A DNA stretch of 52,920 nt from Azospirillaceae bacterium (GCA_028277115.1 JANQHG010000080.1:1-52920); one strand, 5' to 3'. Positions 7,990 through 16,839 are shown, counted from the stretch's first letter. The notes: generated by a model from the letters alone, not told the origin. Program-made: numbers and translations.

Positions 7990-8724
7990 TTAGCCGGCCT
8001 TTTTCAGGTCGACCACGATCGCGTTGGCGAACAACCAGAACACGATCAGCGTGACGAAGAAGATGACGTCGCGGGCGTCGATCACGCCCTCGATAATCGC
8101 ATTGAACCGGGTGATGAAGCTGAACGACGAAATCACCTGGAGCACCAGGTCGGGCGCCCAGCCGGCAAACGCGTCCAGCACGATCGGAAACCCGGCGACC
8201 GTGAACAAGAAGCAGACCAAGACGCCGACGATGAACGCCACGATCTGGTTCTTGGTGGTCGCCGAGATGCACGAGCAGATCGCGAGATAGCCGCCAGCCA
8301 TCAACAGGCTGCCGATGTAGCTCGCCAGGATCACCCCATGGTCGGGCTGGCCGAGATAGGCGACGGTGAGCCAGATCGGAAAGGTCAGAGCAAGCGCGAT
8401 CGCGGTAAACACCCAGGCGGCGAGGAACTTGCCGACGATGATGTCGGCGAGCCCGATCGGCAGGGTCAGCAACAGCTCGACCGTTCCGGCCTTGCGCTCT
8501 TCGGCCCACAGGCGCATCGCGATCGCCGGCATCATCACCAGATACAACCACGGGTGGAACACGAAGAACGGGCGCAGGTCCGCCTGGCCGCGTTCGAGGA
8601 AACTGCCGAGGTAAAAGGTAAAGACGCCGCTCAGGAACAAGAAGATCATGATGAAGACATAGGCGACCGGGGTCGCGAAATAGGCCCCGAGCTCGCGCTG
8701 GAACAGGGCGGTCGCGCCTCTCAT
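7990..8724 (-). CDS. GldF-like ABC transporter permease
   Basis: A 244-residue, six-helix permease of the ABC-2/GldF type. The first helix follows 'ALFQRELGAYFATPVAYVF', the hallmark N-terminus of this family, with 'FFVFHPWLYLVMMPAIAMRLWAEERKAGTVELLLTLPI' as the conserved cytoplasmic loop. The open frame runs upstream to 8925 inside the ATPase gene, but the ATG at 8724 overlaps the ATPase stop by four bases and gives the correct N-terminus. It acts in the inner membrane with the ATPase and the GldG-like protein. The substrate is unknown. Confidence 0.9.
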   Translation of the reverse strand: MRGATALFQRELGAYFATPVAYVFIMIFLFLSGVFTFYLGSFLERGQADLRPFFVFHPWLYLVMMPAIAMRLWAEERKAGTVELLLTLPIGLADIIVGKFLAAWVFTAIALALTFPIWLTVAYLGQPDHGVILASYIGSLLMAGGYLAICSCISATTKNQIVAFIVGVLVCFLFTVAGFPIVLDAFAGWAPDLVLQVISSFSFITRFNAIIEGVIDARDVIFFVTLIVFWLFANAIVVDLKKAG

Positions 8725-9521
8725 GCCGAAGCTCCCTTGGTACCGGTCGGGGTGCCGGTGCGGCCGTCGTCCGCGGCGGCGCCGTTGCCGGTGGTGATCC
8801 GGCGGAACACGGCGTCGAGCCGCCCGGGTTCGGCCTCGTGCTCGCCGAACTGCCAGGTGCCGCGCGCGGTCGGCGCGCCCTCGGCGACCACGCGACCGCG
8901 CGCGATGATCAGGGCGCGCTGGCACACCGCTTCGACCTCTTCCAGGATGTGGGTCGAGATGATGATCGCCTTCGACGGCGCCATTTCCTGGATCAGCGTG
9001 CGCACCTGGTGTTTCTGGTTGGGGTCGAGGCCGTCGGTCGGCTCGTCGAGGATCAGCACGTCCGGGTCGTGGACGATCGCCTGGGCGAGCCCGACCCGGC
9101 GCTTGAAGCCCTTCGACAGGGTCTCGATCGGCTGGGTCAAGACCGAGCCGAGCGCAACCTTGTCTACCGCGGCCGCGATCCGCCCGCGCCGCGCAGCCCC
9201 TTTGAGGCCGCGGGCGTCGGCAATGAACTCAAGATAGCCGAGCGGGGTCATGTCGGGGTAGGCGGGTGCGCCCTCGGGCAGATAGCCGATCCGTGCCTTG
9301 GCGGCGATCGCATCGCCGACCACGTCGTGGCCGCACACCTCGACCCGCCCGGCGGTCGGCGTCAAGTAGCCGGTGATGACCTTCATGGTGGTCGATTTCC
9401 CGGCGCCGTTCGGGCCGAGAAAGCCGAGCACGGTGCCGCGCTCGACGGAGAAGCTGACCCCATCGACCGCGGCGAACTCTCCGAACTTCCTGACCAGATT
9501 ATCGATCTCGATCATCGGCAT
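8721..9521 (-). CDS. GldA-like ABC transporter ATP-binding protein
   Basis: A 266-residue ATPase and first gene of the gliding-type ABC operon. Walker A GPNGAGKST, Q-loop region YLPEGAPAYPDMTPLGYLEF, signature LSKGFKRRVGLAQAI (the LSKG variant is characteristic of GldA/CcmA-like exporters), Walker B VLILDEPTDGLDP and H-loop STHILEEV are all intact. The start at 9521 was chosen because AAGGA lies six bases upstream; Met codons at 9536 and 9515 are alternatives. The promoter should lie in the 275-base divergent gap shared with the ProX gene. Confidence 0.9.
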   Translation of the reverse strand: MPMIEIDNLVRKFGEFAAVDGVSFSVERGTVLGFLGPNGAGKSTTMKVITGYLTPTAGRVEVCGHDVVGDAIAAKARIGYLPEGAPAYPDMTPLGYLEFIADARGLKGAARRGRIAAAVDKVALGSVLTQPIETLSKGFKRRVGLAQAIVHDPDVLILDEPTDGLDPNQKHQVRTLIQEMAPSKAIIISTHILEEVEAVCQRALIIARGRVVAEGAPTARGTWQFGEHEAEPGRLDAVFRRITTGNGAAADDGRTGTPTGTKGASA

Positions 9522-9693
9522 GAGCAGATCCTTCATGCGCGCGGACTGGTGCAATACCAATGTCAGCAATCCCCGGCGGCAGAGGTGGCGCCGCCGTGGG
9601 GCGACCGGTATATAGTGGATCGCTTGGTCGATGTCATGTGCCGATTGCCGCCCGCTCGGCCGCGAGGGATTATGGCGTCACCGGCCGCAATGC

Positions 9694-9724
9694 TTGACAC
9701 CACCGCCCTGTCAACGCCTATTTG
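9694..9724 (+). promoter_or_regulatory. candidate promoter/operator before the ProX gene
   Basis: A consensus -35 box TTGACA at 9694-9699 is followed after 18 bases by CTATTT, a weak -10. TTGACA also forms an inverted repeat with TGTCAA at 9709-9714 (9-base spacer), which could be an operator. The site lies ~100 bases before the ProX start in the gap 9522-9796, which holds no gene. Confidence 0.3.
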
Positions 9725-9796
9725 TCGATAGCTGTGTCGCACACGCGCATGGCGCGGTGGCATGGCGGTTCAGATCACGTCAAGGGATATCGATGA

Positions 9797-10834
9797 ATGC
9801 AACTTAAGATCGCGGGAGCGACGGCGTTGGCCGCTGCAGCCGCTTTGGCGGTGACGCCGGATTTGGCCGTCGCTGAGACGCTGCCGGGTGCCGGGCGTTC
9901 GATCGAGGCGGCGCGGGCGACCTGGGACACCGGCTGGTTCCATGCCGAGGTTTACAACAAGGCGTTGGAAGCGCTTGGGTACGAGGTGTCGCGGCCGCGG
10001 TCTTTGACCAATCCGATTTTCTACACCGCGGTTGCGCAGGGCGACATCGACTTTTGGACCAACGGCTGGTTCCCGATCCACGACACCTATCGGGATGATT
10101 TCGAGTATGGCGCGGAGTTGGTCGGCTATGTCGCCAAGGGCGGCGCGCTCAACGGTTATCTGATCGACAAGGCGACCGCCGACGCCCACGGCATCACCAA
10201 TCTCGAGGACTTCCAGCGCCCGGAGATCGCGGCGTTGTTCGACGGCGACGGCGACGGCAAGGCAGAATTGGTTGCCTGCCCGCCGGGTTGGGGCTGCGAG
10301 TTGACGATCGAGCACCAGCTCGACGCCTATGACCTGCGCACCACGGTCGAGCCGATCAAGGCCGACTACAACGCGGCGATGGCGTCGGCGCTCGGGCGGT
10401 ATCAGGACGGCGAACCGATCTTTTTCTACACCTGGACCCCGAACTGGACCGTCGGCATCTTGAAGCCCGGGGTCGATGTCGTGTGGATCGAGGTGCCGTT
10501 CCCGAGCCTGCCACCCGACCAGACCGATTACATGGATCTGACCACGGTGCCGGACGTCGAGGGCTGCGTCGACAACCCGTGCGAGATGGGCTGGCCGGTC
10601 CAGGACATCCGCCCGGTCGCCAACAGCGACTTCCTGGCCGCCAATCCGGCGGCGCGCCGGCTGTTCGAGGTGATAACGATCCCGCTTGCCGACATCTTCG
10701 AGCAAAACGCCAAGATGTTCCGGGGCGAGGACCGCCCGGAAGACATCATCGGCCACGCCGAGGGGTGGATCGCCGACAACCAGGCGCTGTTCGACAGCTG
10801 GGTCGCCGAGGCCGCCGCAGCGGCGGCGGAGTAA
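9797..10834 (+). CDS. glycine betaine/proline-type ABC substrate-binding protein (ProX/OpuAC family), orphan
   Basis: A 345-residue periplasmic binding protein. A signal peptide (residues 1-26, cleavage after TPDLAVA-E) precedes an OpuAC domain. The Trp residues expected for a quaternary-amine cage are visible in ATWDTGWFHAEVYN, DFWTNGWFPIHD and TWTPNWTVG. A segment LFDGDGDGKAEL resembles a calcium-binding loop, and VACPPGWGCELT and VEGCVDNPCEMGW carry paired cysteines. It would bind glycine betaine, proline betaine or a related osmolyte and hand it to a ProW/ProV transporter. No such genes are in the window, so it works with a distant transporter or as a sensor. The start follows AAGGGAT. 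Confidence 0.85.
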   Translation: MQLKIAGATALAAAAALAVTPDLAVAETLPGAGRSIEAARATWDTGWFHAEVYNKALEALGYEVSRPRSLTNPIFYTAVAQGDIDFWTNGWFPIHDTYRDDFEYGAELVGYVAKGGALNGYLIDKATADAHGITNLEDFQRPEIAALFDGDGDGKAELVACPPGWGCELTIEHQLDAYDLRTTVEPIKADYNAAMASALGRYQDGEPIFFYTWTPNWTVGILKPGVDVVWIEVPFPSLPPDQTDYMDLTTVPDVEGCVDNPCEMGWPVQDIRPVANSDFLAANPAARRLFEVITIPLADIFEQNAKMFRGEDRPEDIIGHAEGWIADNQALFDSWVAEAAAAAAE

Positions 10835-10844
10835 GGTCGGCGTC

Positions 10845-10965
10845 GGGGGCGAGCCCCCTTGCCCTCGATTAACAGATGGGGTCCAGGGGGGAACCCCTGG
10901 TCGGGGGGTGTCGGGGGGCGACCCCCCTGACCTTGGGGGCGACAGCCCCCAAAACCGCGCAGTGG
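10845..10965. repeat. dispersed G/C-palindromic intergenic repeat, copy R4
   Basis: The copy starts just after the ProX stop and fills the gap to the convergent glycosyltransferase gene. It contains GGGGGCGAGCCCCC, GGGGTCCAGGGGGG, AACCCCTGGTCGGGGGG, GGGGGGCGACCCCCC and GGGGGCGACAGCCCCC, and could terminate transcription from both sides. Confidence 0.75.
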
Positions 10966-10984
10966 CGATGGGTTTCGGACCACT

Positions 10985-12334
10985 CTATACGCCCGCGCGT
11001 ATTCCCGGCGCCTCGGTCGCACGGTGTTGGTGGACCCCGGCCAGCCCGATCAGCCGGTCCGCCGCCCGCCCGGCACCGTCCTCGGCCGCCAACGCCGCCG
11101 CGATCGCGCCGGCGCGCTCGACGTACCTCGGGGTCCCGACCAAGGCGGCGAGCCGTTCGGCGAGCGTCGCCGGGGTGAGCCGGCGAAGCGGGATCGGCGG
11201 CGGCCCGGCGCCGAGCGCGTGGACGCGCTCGCCGAAAAAGCCCTGGTCGCCGAGCACCGGGCACACGAAGCTCGGGCGGCCGGCGCGCAGGCCCGCCGCC
11301 GTGGTGCCGGCGCCGCCATGGTGGACCACCGCCGCGGTGAGCGGGAACAGGCGGTCGTGCGGCGCCGCGGTCAGCGCGAACACCTGCGGGGACAACGCAT
11401 CCGGGCGTTGATCGGGTGCGAGACCGCCCCAGCCGGTGGCGACGAGCGCGCGGCCGCCCCAGCGGGCCACGCCCTCGAGCACCACCGCCGTGGTTTGGGC
11501 GGCGTCCCACGGCATCGAGCCGAAGCCGATGTAGACCGGCGGCGCGCCGGCGTCGAGGAAGACGCGCAGGTCCGGCGACGGCTGCCACGCCGTGCTCTCC
11601 TGGCCGCCCGTGCCGGCCGCGTCGTCGAGCCACCAATAGCCGGTGACCGCGATCTCGTCCGGCCAGTCCGGCGGCCGCGGCACCACCGCGGTGCTGTACG
11701 CGTACAGGGTCGGGACATGCCGACCCGCCGGGTCGAGCAGCGGCGAGCGCCAGCGCGACCGCGGCGCCAAGCCCAAGACACCGCGCCGGAACGCGTCATA
11801 GCTGCCGCCGTACAGGACCCGATCGAGGATCAACAGGCGATAGGTCAACCGATTGACCCACGACCCGCGCGATCGGATGCGCAGCGCACACAGGGGAACG
11901 GCGCCGGTCGGAGACAGCGGTTGGAACGCCGAAAACACGGCCGGGACGCCGAGCGCCTCGGCGAAGTCCTGCGCGAACATGGTCTTGGGGTGGTAGAGGA
12001 TCAGATCGGCGCCCTGGCACGCCTGCCAGCCCGTCGCGAGCGCGCCGTCGATGATCTCTTTCGCCCACGAGCGCAGGCGGCGGTAACTGAGCAGCCGGCG
12101 GACAACCCCCTGATGAACCAAACGTTTCACCCGGTCCGAGGCCAACAGCGCGCGGATGTCGTAGTTGAGGGGCGCGAACGCCGGTCCGTTGTGCTCGACA
12201 AGGTCGCGGAAGGTGTCCGGCGCCGCGATGGTGACCCGGCAGCCGCGCGCGATCAGCCGTCGCCCGAGTGCGACATAGGGCCGGACATCGCCCTCGGTGC
12301 CGATCGTCAGGATGACGATGTGGGGCCCGGTCAC
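10985..12334 (-). CDS. GT1-type UDP-glycosyltransferase (sterol/macrolide glucosyltransferase-like)
   Basis: A 449-residue GT-B glycosyltransferase related to MGT/sterol glucosyltransferases. The N-terminal half begins IVILTIGTEGDVRPYVALGRRL (acceptor domain, GDVxP motif). The C-terminal donor domain has VYIGFGSMPWD, the PHDRLFPLTAAVVHHGGAGTTAAGLRAGRPSFVCPVLGDQGFFG signature (HHGGAGT nucleotide-sugar site) and a closing helix. The chosen GTG at 12334 overlaps the stop of the preceding small gene (GTGA), which also fits the family N-terminus. Substrates cannot be told from sequence; a lipid, hopanoid or carotenoid acceptor is possible. Its place as last gene of a feo operon is unusual. Confidence 0.85.
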   Translation of the reverse strand: MTGPHIVILTIGTEGDVRPYVALGRRLIARGCRVTIAAPDTFRDLVEHNGPAFAPLNYDIRALLASDRVKRLVHQGVVRRLLSYRRLRSWAKEIIDGALATGWQACQGADLILYHPKTMFAQDFAEALGVPAVFSAFQPLSPTGAVPLCALRIRSRGSWVNRLTYRLLILDRVLYGGSYDAFRRGVLGLAPRSRWRSPLLDPAGRHVPTLYAYSTAVVPRPPDWPDEIAVTGYWWLDDAAGTGGQESTAWQPSPDLRVFLDAGAPPVYIGFGSMPWDAAQTTAVVLEGVARWGGRALVATGWGGLAPDQRPDALSPQVFALTAAPHDRLFPLTAAVVHHGGAGTTAAGLRAGRPSFVCPVLGDQGFFGERVHALGAGPPPIPLRRLTPATLAERLAALVGTPRYVERAGAIAAALAAEDGAGRAADRLIGLAGVHQHRATEAPGIRAGV

Positions 12335-12615
12335 GCCGGCGGGTCCGGCCGCTCTGCCGCCGGCGGGGTGTCCGGGCGGGGCCCCGCGCAGGCGCCGCCG
12401 GCGGCCGGACAACTGGCGCACGCACCACCGCGGCGGCTGAACCGCCGCACCAGGAACAGGGTCGCCGCCACCGCGACCGCGGCCACCACCGCGAGCTCGT
12501 GCCAGCCGCCGCTGTCGCCCATCACGGACGCGCCGTCCGCCAGTGCGGCCGCGCCACCGATCGCCTGATCCGTCATCGTCCCCTCAACCCATGCCGTCTC
12601 GGCCTCATCGGTCAT
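12331..12615 (-). CDS. FeoB-associated Cys-rich membrane protein
   Basis: A 94-residue single-span protein. After a polar N-terminus it has one helix (WHELAVVAAVAVAATLFLVRRF, residues ~42-62) and then a cytoplasmic Cys tail GGACASCPAAGGACAG with a CxxC pair and a third Cys. This is the layout of the small 'FeoB-associated Cys-rich' proteins encoded directly after feoB. The ATG overlaps the feoB stop (ATGA) and its own stop overlaps the glycosyltransferase GTG, so it sits in a run of coupled genes. A role in assisting or sensing ferrous iron transport is inferred from position. An internal ATG 13 codons downstream is an alternative start. Confidence 0.75.
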   Translation of the reverse strand: MTDEAETAWVEGTMTDQAIGGAAALADGASVMGDSGGWHELAVVAAVAVAATLFLVRRFSRRGGACASCPAAGGACAGPRPDTPPAAERPDPPA

Positions 12616-15275
12616 CCGGCCGCCGCGTCCGGCGTCGGCCGGGCCGCGACCGCCGGTTCGGGCCGGCCGCGGCCCGGCCGGTCGCTCGCGATCCCGATCA
12701 CCACCACTGCGGCCAGCGCCGCCAGATAGATCGCGGTCATCAGGCTGACCGCGTCGATCCCGAGCCCGCGCCCGATCGAATAGGCCAGGCTCGCCATCCC
12801 GAGGCCGAGCGCGGTCGGAAACAGGATCGAAAACGCCATCCACCGATAGGACCCGGTCTGGACCCGCACCATGATCGTGGTCGCCAGGCACGGCGGATAA
12901 AGCGCAAAGAACAAGATCACCGCCAACGCCATCAGGGCAGTGCGACCGCCGCCGCCGCTCTCGTCACCTGCGTTGCCCGCATCGCTTGCGTCGTCCGCGC
13001 CGTCGCGCGCGAGCCGCTGCTCCAATGTCAGATGGTCATCGACGCCGTCCTGGAACAGGACGCCGAGCGTGGCGACGCTGCTCTCGCGCGCGGCGAATGA
13101 ACTCAACAGCGCGACATTGATCTTCCAGTCGAACCCGGCAGCGCGGGTCACCGGCTCGAGCCCGCGGCCGAGCCGGCCGAGCAGGCTGTTTTCGATCCGG
13201 GTCTCGCGCATCTCGCGCCGGATCGTCCGGCGCGCCGACGTGAGCCGGCGCAGCGCCCGGTTGACCGTGCGCGCCGCGCGGTCGCGCCCCGGGACCAGCA
13301 CGTCCCGCCAAGCCGCGAACCGGCGCGCGACCACCGCGTCGGCCGCTTGCCGACCACCGGCCAGCCGGGCGGCGCGATGGACGACATAGGCGTTGGCGAG
13401 CGTCACCAGCGCCGGCCCGCGCGCCCGCTCGGCATAGGGGGTGCCGGCGATCGCGGCCTGGAAATCGGCGATCGCGGCGGTCGCGCGCACCTCGAACGCC
13501 TGTTGCTCGGCGCGGTCGAGCCCGGGCAAGTGCAACAGGATGAACACCACCACTGCGACCGCGATCACCACCGTGCCGACCTTCTGGATGTATACCCAGG
13601 TCCGCTCGAACGCGCGGAGCGCGACCCCGCGCACGGTCGGCCAGTGATAGTGCGGCAGCTCCATGATGAACGGCGCGGTCTCGTAGCCGCGCAACACGGT
13701 GACCGACAACAGCTTGGCGACCAACAGTGCCGCCAACAGCGTGATCGTCGCGATGTAGAACATCATGAGCGACATCGCGTCGGCGAAAAACACGCCGAGC
13801 AACAAGGTGTAAAGCGGCACCTTGGCCAGACAATTCATGAACGGCGCGGTCAGGATGGTCGCCATCCGGGCCCGCTGGTCGGGGATGCCCTTGGTCGCCA
13901 TCACGCCGGGGACGGCGCAGCCGCCGGCGAACACGCCGCTTAGGATGTACGGCAGGGTCGATTGGCCGTGCAGCCCGAACCGATGCAACAGGCGGTCGAG
14001 GATCACCGCGATCCGCGCCATGTAGCCGCTGTCCTCGAGCACCGCGATCACGGCGAACAGGATCAAAAAGATCGGCACGTAGTTGAGCAGGGTGTTGGCG
14101 CTGTCGACCAGCCACAGCCCGAGCCCGCGGACCAATGGGTCGTACAGGAACCCGGGTGCCGGCAACAGCTCGGCCGCGCCGGCGCGCAGCCACGCCAGCG
14201 CCGGCCAAGTGTACTGGGTCAAGGCGTAGCCTTGGACGATCGACAGCTCGTAGACCGCGAAGATCACGGCGAGCAGCACGGCCGGTGCGGCCCAGCGGTT
14301 GAGGATGACCGTGTCGATCCGCTCGCTCCACGACCGGTCGCCGCGTCCGGGCCGCCGGACCACGTCGTGTTCGATCGCGCGCACCGCGCGCTCGCGACAG
14401 CTCGCGACCTGGTCGGCGACACTGACCCGTTCGGCGACACTGACCCGTTCGGCGGCCTCGAACGCCGCCCGCGCCGCGGCGACCGCGTCAAGCACCGGGG
14501 TCGGGTCGCGGACATGGGTCTTGACCAGGCGCACCGCCTCGTCGTCGTCCTCGAGCAGCCGGACCGCGAGCCAACGCGGCGGGCAATGATCGGCCAAGCC
14601 GGGCGTCGGCGCGAGCGCGGCGCACACCGACGCGATCGCCGGCTCGAGCGCGCCGTAATCGATCGTGAGCGGCGGCGCTGCGCCGTCGGTCGCGTCCTCG
14701 GCGACGATCGCGTCCTTGAGCGCGCCGACCCCGACGCCGCGCCGACCGATCGTCGGCACCACCCGCGCGCCGAGCCGCTCGGCGAGGGTCTCCGCATCGA
14801 CCGTGACGCCGTTGCGGGTCGCGACATCGACCATGTTGAGCGCGACCACGACCCTGAGCCCAAGCTCGCGCAACTGGACGGTCAGGCGCAGGCTGCGGCG
14901 CAAACTCGCGGCATCGACCACGTTGGCGACCACGTCCGGCCGCTCCAACAACAGGAAGTCGCGCGCGACGCGCTCTTCCAGCGAGAACGAGGTCAGACCA
15001 TAGGTCCCGGGCAGATCGACCAGGTCGACGGTGTGGCCGGCGTGGTCGAACCGCCCGGACTTTTTGTCGACCGTGACGCCCGGGTAGTTGGCGACATGCT
15101 GGCGGGCGCCGGTCAGCTGGTTGAACAGGGTCGATTTGCCCGCGTTCTGTTGGCCGCCGAGCGCGACCAACAGCCGGCGCGCCGCGCCGCCGCGCGTCTC
15201 GACCGCCATGGTCGGGCGGTGGCAGTTCGGATAGCTCGCCCGGGTCAGCGTCAGCCGCCACGGCCACCAGGTCAT
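12612..15275 (-). CDS. feoB: ferrous iron transport protein B (GTPase-permease)
   Basis: An 887-residue inner-membrane Fe(II) transporter. The N-terminal G domain shows G1 GGQQNAGKSTLFNQLTG (variant of GxPNxGKT), G2 NYPGVTVDKKSG, G3 DLPGTYGLTSFSLEE and G4 NMVD. The membrane part carries the two Gate motifs with Cys: ILSGVFAGGCAVPGVMATK and the C-terminal FFALYPPCLATTIM. A ~130-residue hydrophilic insertion between membrane segments (around 590-720, rich in Arg and Ala) makes it longer than E. coli FeoB. The start MTWWPWRL at 15275 overlaps the feoA stop (ATGA); the open frame upstream only shadows feoA. The linker after the G domain holds an 18-bp duplication (RVSVAE twice). Confidence 0.95.
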   Translation of the reverse strand: MTWWPWRLTLTRASYPNCHRPTMAVETRGGAARRLLVALGGQQNAGKSTLFNQLTGARQHVANYPGVTVDKKSGRFDHAGHTVDLVDLPGTYGLTSFSLEERVARDFLLLERPDVVANVVDAASLRRSLRLTVQLRELGLRVVVALNMVDVATRNGVTVDAETLAERLGARVVPTIGRRGVGVGALKDAIVAEDATDGAAPPLTIDYGALEPAIASVCAALAPTPGLADHCPPRWLAVRLLEDDDEAVRLVKTHVRDPTPVLDAVAAARAAFEAAERVSVAERVSVADQVASCRERAVRAIEHDVVRRPGRGDRSWSERIDTVILNRWAAPAVLLAVIFAVYELSIVQGYALTQYTWPALAWLRAGAAELLPAPGFLYDPLVRGLGLWLVDSANTLLNYVPIFLILFAVIAVLEDSGYMARIAVILDRLLHRFGLHGQSTLPYILSGVFAGGCAVPGVMATKGIPDQRARMATILTAPFMNCLAKVPLYTLLLGVFFADAMSLMMFYIATITLLAALLVAKLLSVTVLRGYETAPFIMELPHYHWPTVRGVALRAFERTWVYIQKVGTVVIAVAVVVFILLHLPGLDRAEQQAFEVRATAAIADFQAAIAGTPYAERARGPALVTLANAYVVHRAARLAGGRQAADAVVARRFAAWRDVLVPGRDRAARTVNRALRRLTSARRTIRREMRETRIENSLLGRLGRGLEPVTRAAGFDWKINVALLSSFAARESSVATLGVLFQDGVDDHLTLEQRLARDGADDASDAGNAGDESGGGGRTALMALAVILFFALYPPCLATTIMVRVQTGSYRWMAFSILFPTALGLGMASLAYSIGRGLGIDAVSLMTAIYLAALAAVVVIGIASDRPGRGRPEPAVAARPTPDAAAG
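14413..14448. repeat. 18-bp tandem duplication inside feoB
   Basis: The 18-bp unit TCGGCGACACTGACCCGT occurs twice in direct succession, in frame, adding six residues (VSVAER repeated) to the linker between the G domain and the membrane part of FeoB. It looks recent because the copies are identical. Confidence 0.85.
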
Positions 15276-15520
15276 GACACCGCCCCGCCGGGCTCGGCGG
15301 CGACCACCTCGATCCGTGCCGCGACCTCGCGGCGCAACGCGACGGTGTCGTCGCCGACGCGGAGCGTGATCGGATCGCCGAGCGGCGCCACACCGACCAC
15401 CGCGACCTCGCCCCCGGGCACGAAGCCGAAATCGAGCAGGCGCGACGCGGTCGCGCCGGCGCTCATCAACCGGCGAATGAGGGCTGTCCGCCCTGGGGCG
15501 ATGGCATCGAGTGTCAGCAT
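15272..15520 (-). CDS. feoA: ferrous iron transport protein A
   Basis: An 82-residue SH3-fold cytoplasmic protein that partners FeoB. It shows the FeoA pattern: an N-terminal MLTLDAIAPGRTALIRRL, 'ASRLLDFGFVPGGEVAVVGVAPLGDPITLRVGDDTVALRREVAARIEV', with the conserved G(F/V)xPG turn and the LGDPI..R strand. The ATG follows about 135 bases after the DUF4198 gene, and the stop overlaps the feoB start, so the two are coupled. It is thought to modulate FeoB GTPase or complex assembly. Confidence 0.93.
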   Translation of the reverse strand: MLTLDAIAPGRTALIRRLMSAGATASRLLDFGFVPGGEVAVVGVAPLGDPITLRVGDDTVALRREVAARIEVVAAEPGGAVS

Positions 15521-15609
15521 GGTGCAAGGGACCCGTTATGGCAGGGAGGTTCAAAAACGGAGTGGCAAAAACGGAATGGGGGCGTGGATCGCCCCCAAGA
15601 CCCGACGGT

Positions 15610-15636
15610 CGCCCCCGTGCCAACGGCACGGGGGCG
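15610..15636. other. strong hairpin between the DUF4198 gene and feoA
   Basis: A perfect 12-bp stem (CGCCCCCGTGCC paired with GGCACGGGGGCG) closes a three-base AAC loop. No T-run follows on either strand, so it is not a textbook terminator. It may stabilise or separate the upstream and downstream parts of the iron operon transcript. Confidence 0.6.
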
Positions 15637-15656
15637 CGGGATAACGACCGGCTCGA

Positions 15657-16460
15657 TCACTTCATATCGTAAGCCTGTACCCAGATCACGGCGTCTTGCG
15701 ACAGCTCCTTGCCGGCATAGCTGGTGTCCGGCCCGACGCCAAGCGCGCAGAACCCCCAGACCCCGGCCCGCGGCAGCCCGTAGGTGAAAGTGCCGGACTG
15801 GTCGGCGAAGATCGTCTGGGTGACGAACGCGTCGGACGGCGGGGTCACCGCAGCCTCGGCCTCGAACGCGTTGGTGGCGAGATCGGGGGCGTGGTTCAGA
15901 TACTCGACCTCGATCTCCGCACCCGGCACCGGGGCGCCGTCGCTCAGGACGATGCCGGAAAAACTGCCGCCGGCATAAAGTGCGTACGGCTTGGCGAGCG
16001 GCACGATCTCGGCTTTCAGCCCGACCGGCTCGTGCCAATCGGTCGGCAGGCCGCCCTTGTTGACGAAGCTCTTGGTGATCTGCTGGATGTAGACGTCCTC
16101 GGCGGTTTCCAGATAGGGCACCGGTTCCAACACCATGATGTAATCGCCGCTGCGCCGGACCGGCAGCACGCCGGCGAACCCCGCCCCGGCGTTGACGCCG
16201 CCGGTCCAGGCGATCGGGGACAGCTGGGGCGCAAGATCGGTCTTTACGCCGCGAAACAGCGAATAGAACGCGAGCGGCACCGCCATGTCCATGACGTGGC
16301 CGTTCGACGCCGGGTGGGCGAACACCAGGCGCAACGGCAGGTGGCCCGGTCGGTCGACATTCGCCTCAGGCGTGTAGACCAGCTGGAAATGCGCCGCGGC
16401 CGGCGGCGCGATCGCCAGGATGGCCAGGGCGGCGGCGGCCGCTCGGAGTGTGCGTGTCAT
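15657..16460 (-). CDS. DUF4198 periplasmic protein (NikK-like), in the feo operon
   Basis: A 267-residue exported protein. The signal peptide (TLRAAAAALAILAIAPPAAA) ends before HFQLVYTPEANV, and this mature N-terminal His is characteristic of the DUF4198 family, which includes NikK of Ni/Co ECF transporters. Ig-like beta segments follow (RLVFAHPASNGHVMDM, SGDYIMVLEPVPYLE, WHEPVGLKAEIVPLAKPYALYAGGSFSGIVLSDGAPVPGAEIEVEYLN). It is presumed to bind or deliver a transition metal in the periplasm; here the feo neighbourhood points to Fe(II). The ATG follows AAAGGA. Two genes of the unit precede or follow it on the same strand. Confidence 0.8.
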   Translation of the reverse strand: MTRTLRAAAAALAILAIAPPAAAHFQLVYTPEANVDRPGHLPLRLVFAHPASNGHVMDMAVPLAFYSLFRGVKTDLAPQLSPIAWTGGVNAGAGFAGVLPVRRSGDYIMVLEPVPYLETAEDVYIQQITKSFVNKGGLPTDWHEPVGLKAEIVPLAKPYALYAGGSFSGIVLSDGAPVPGAEIEVEYLNHAPDLATNAFEAEAAVTPPSDAFVTQTIFADQSGTFTYGLPRAGVWGFCALGVGPDTSYAGKELSQDAVIWVQAYDMK

Positions 16461-16515
16461 GCGGTGGGGGTCCTTTGACGATGGGAGAGTTTCTTTTGGG
16501 GCGCGACCCGACCGA

Positions 16516-16839
16516 TCACTCGATCGCGTCGCTCGGGACCTCGATCTCATGGCCGGGCCCGGCGTCGAATCGAACGACGAAGGCGCCGTCCGGCTTGTCG
16601 AATTCGATTGTGCTGTCGGCGTCGAGCGCGCCGGTCAGCACGGCCTGATCGCCCTGGGTGACCGAGATCGCGACCCCGGCCGCCGACGACCCGTCGGAGA
16701 ACCCACCCTCGCAGAACACGGTTCCGTCAAAATTGTCGTAACAGGCGAACAAGGGCGTATGGGCCGCGGCCGGACCGCTTCCGCCCGCGGCAAGCAACGC
16801 CGCCGTCGTGGCGGCCAGACACAGGCTGCGAGAGATCAT
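16516..16839 (-). CDS. small secreted protein, first gene of the iron operon
   Basis: A 107-residue exported protein with a clear signal peptide (SLCLAATTAALLAAGGSGPAAA, cleaved before HTPLF). The mature part is short, acidic and beta-rich: HTPLFACYDNFDGTVFCEGGFSDGSSAAGVAISV..., with two cysteines that could pair and a mature N-terminal His, like the DUF4198 protein behind it. I do not recognise the family. It starts with ATG at 16839; upstream in-frame codons run through the control region and were discarded. Being the first gene after the Fur-box match and just before a DUF4198 gene, it is probably a periplasmic partner in metal uptake. Confidence 0.65.
   Translation of the reverse strand: MISRSLCLAATTAALLAAGGSGPAAAHTPLFACYDNFDGTVFCEGGFSDGSSAAGVAISVTQGDQAVLTGALDADSTIEFDKPDGAFVVRFDAGPGHEIEVPSDAIE

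Noticed and set aside
9522..9796. ProV/ProW genes beside the ProX gene
   Set aside because: The adjacent ABC genes are of the GldAFG type and run in the opposite direction; they do not form a betaine transporter with it.
11024..12568. 514-codon plus-strand frame opposite the glycosyltransferase
   Set aside because: No recognisable domain; the minus-strand frame has the full GT1 donor signature.
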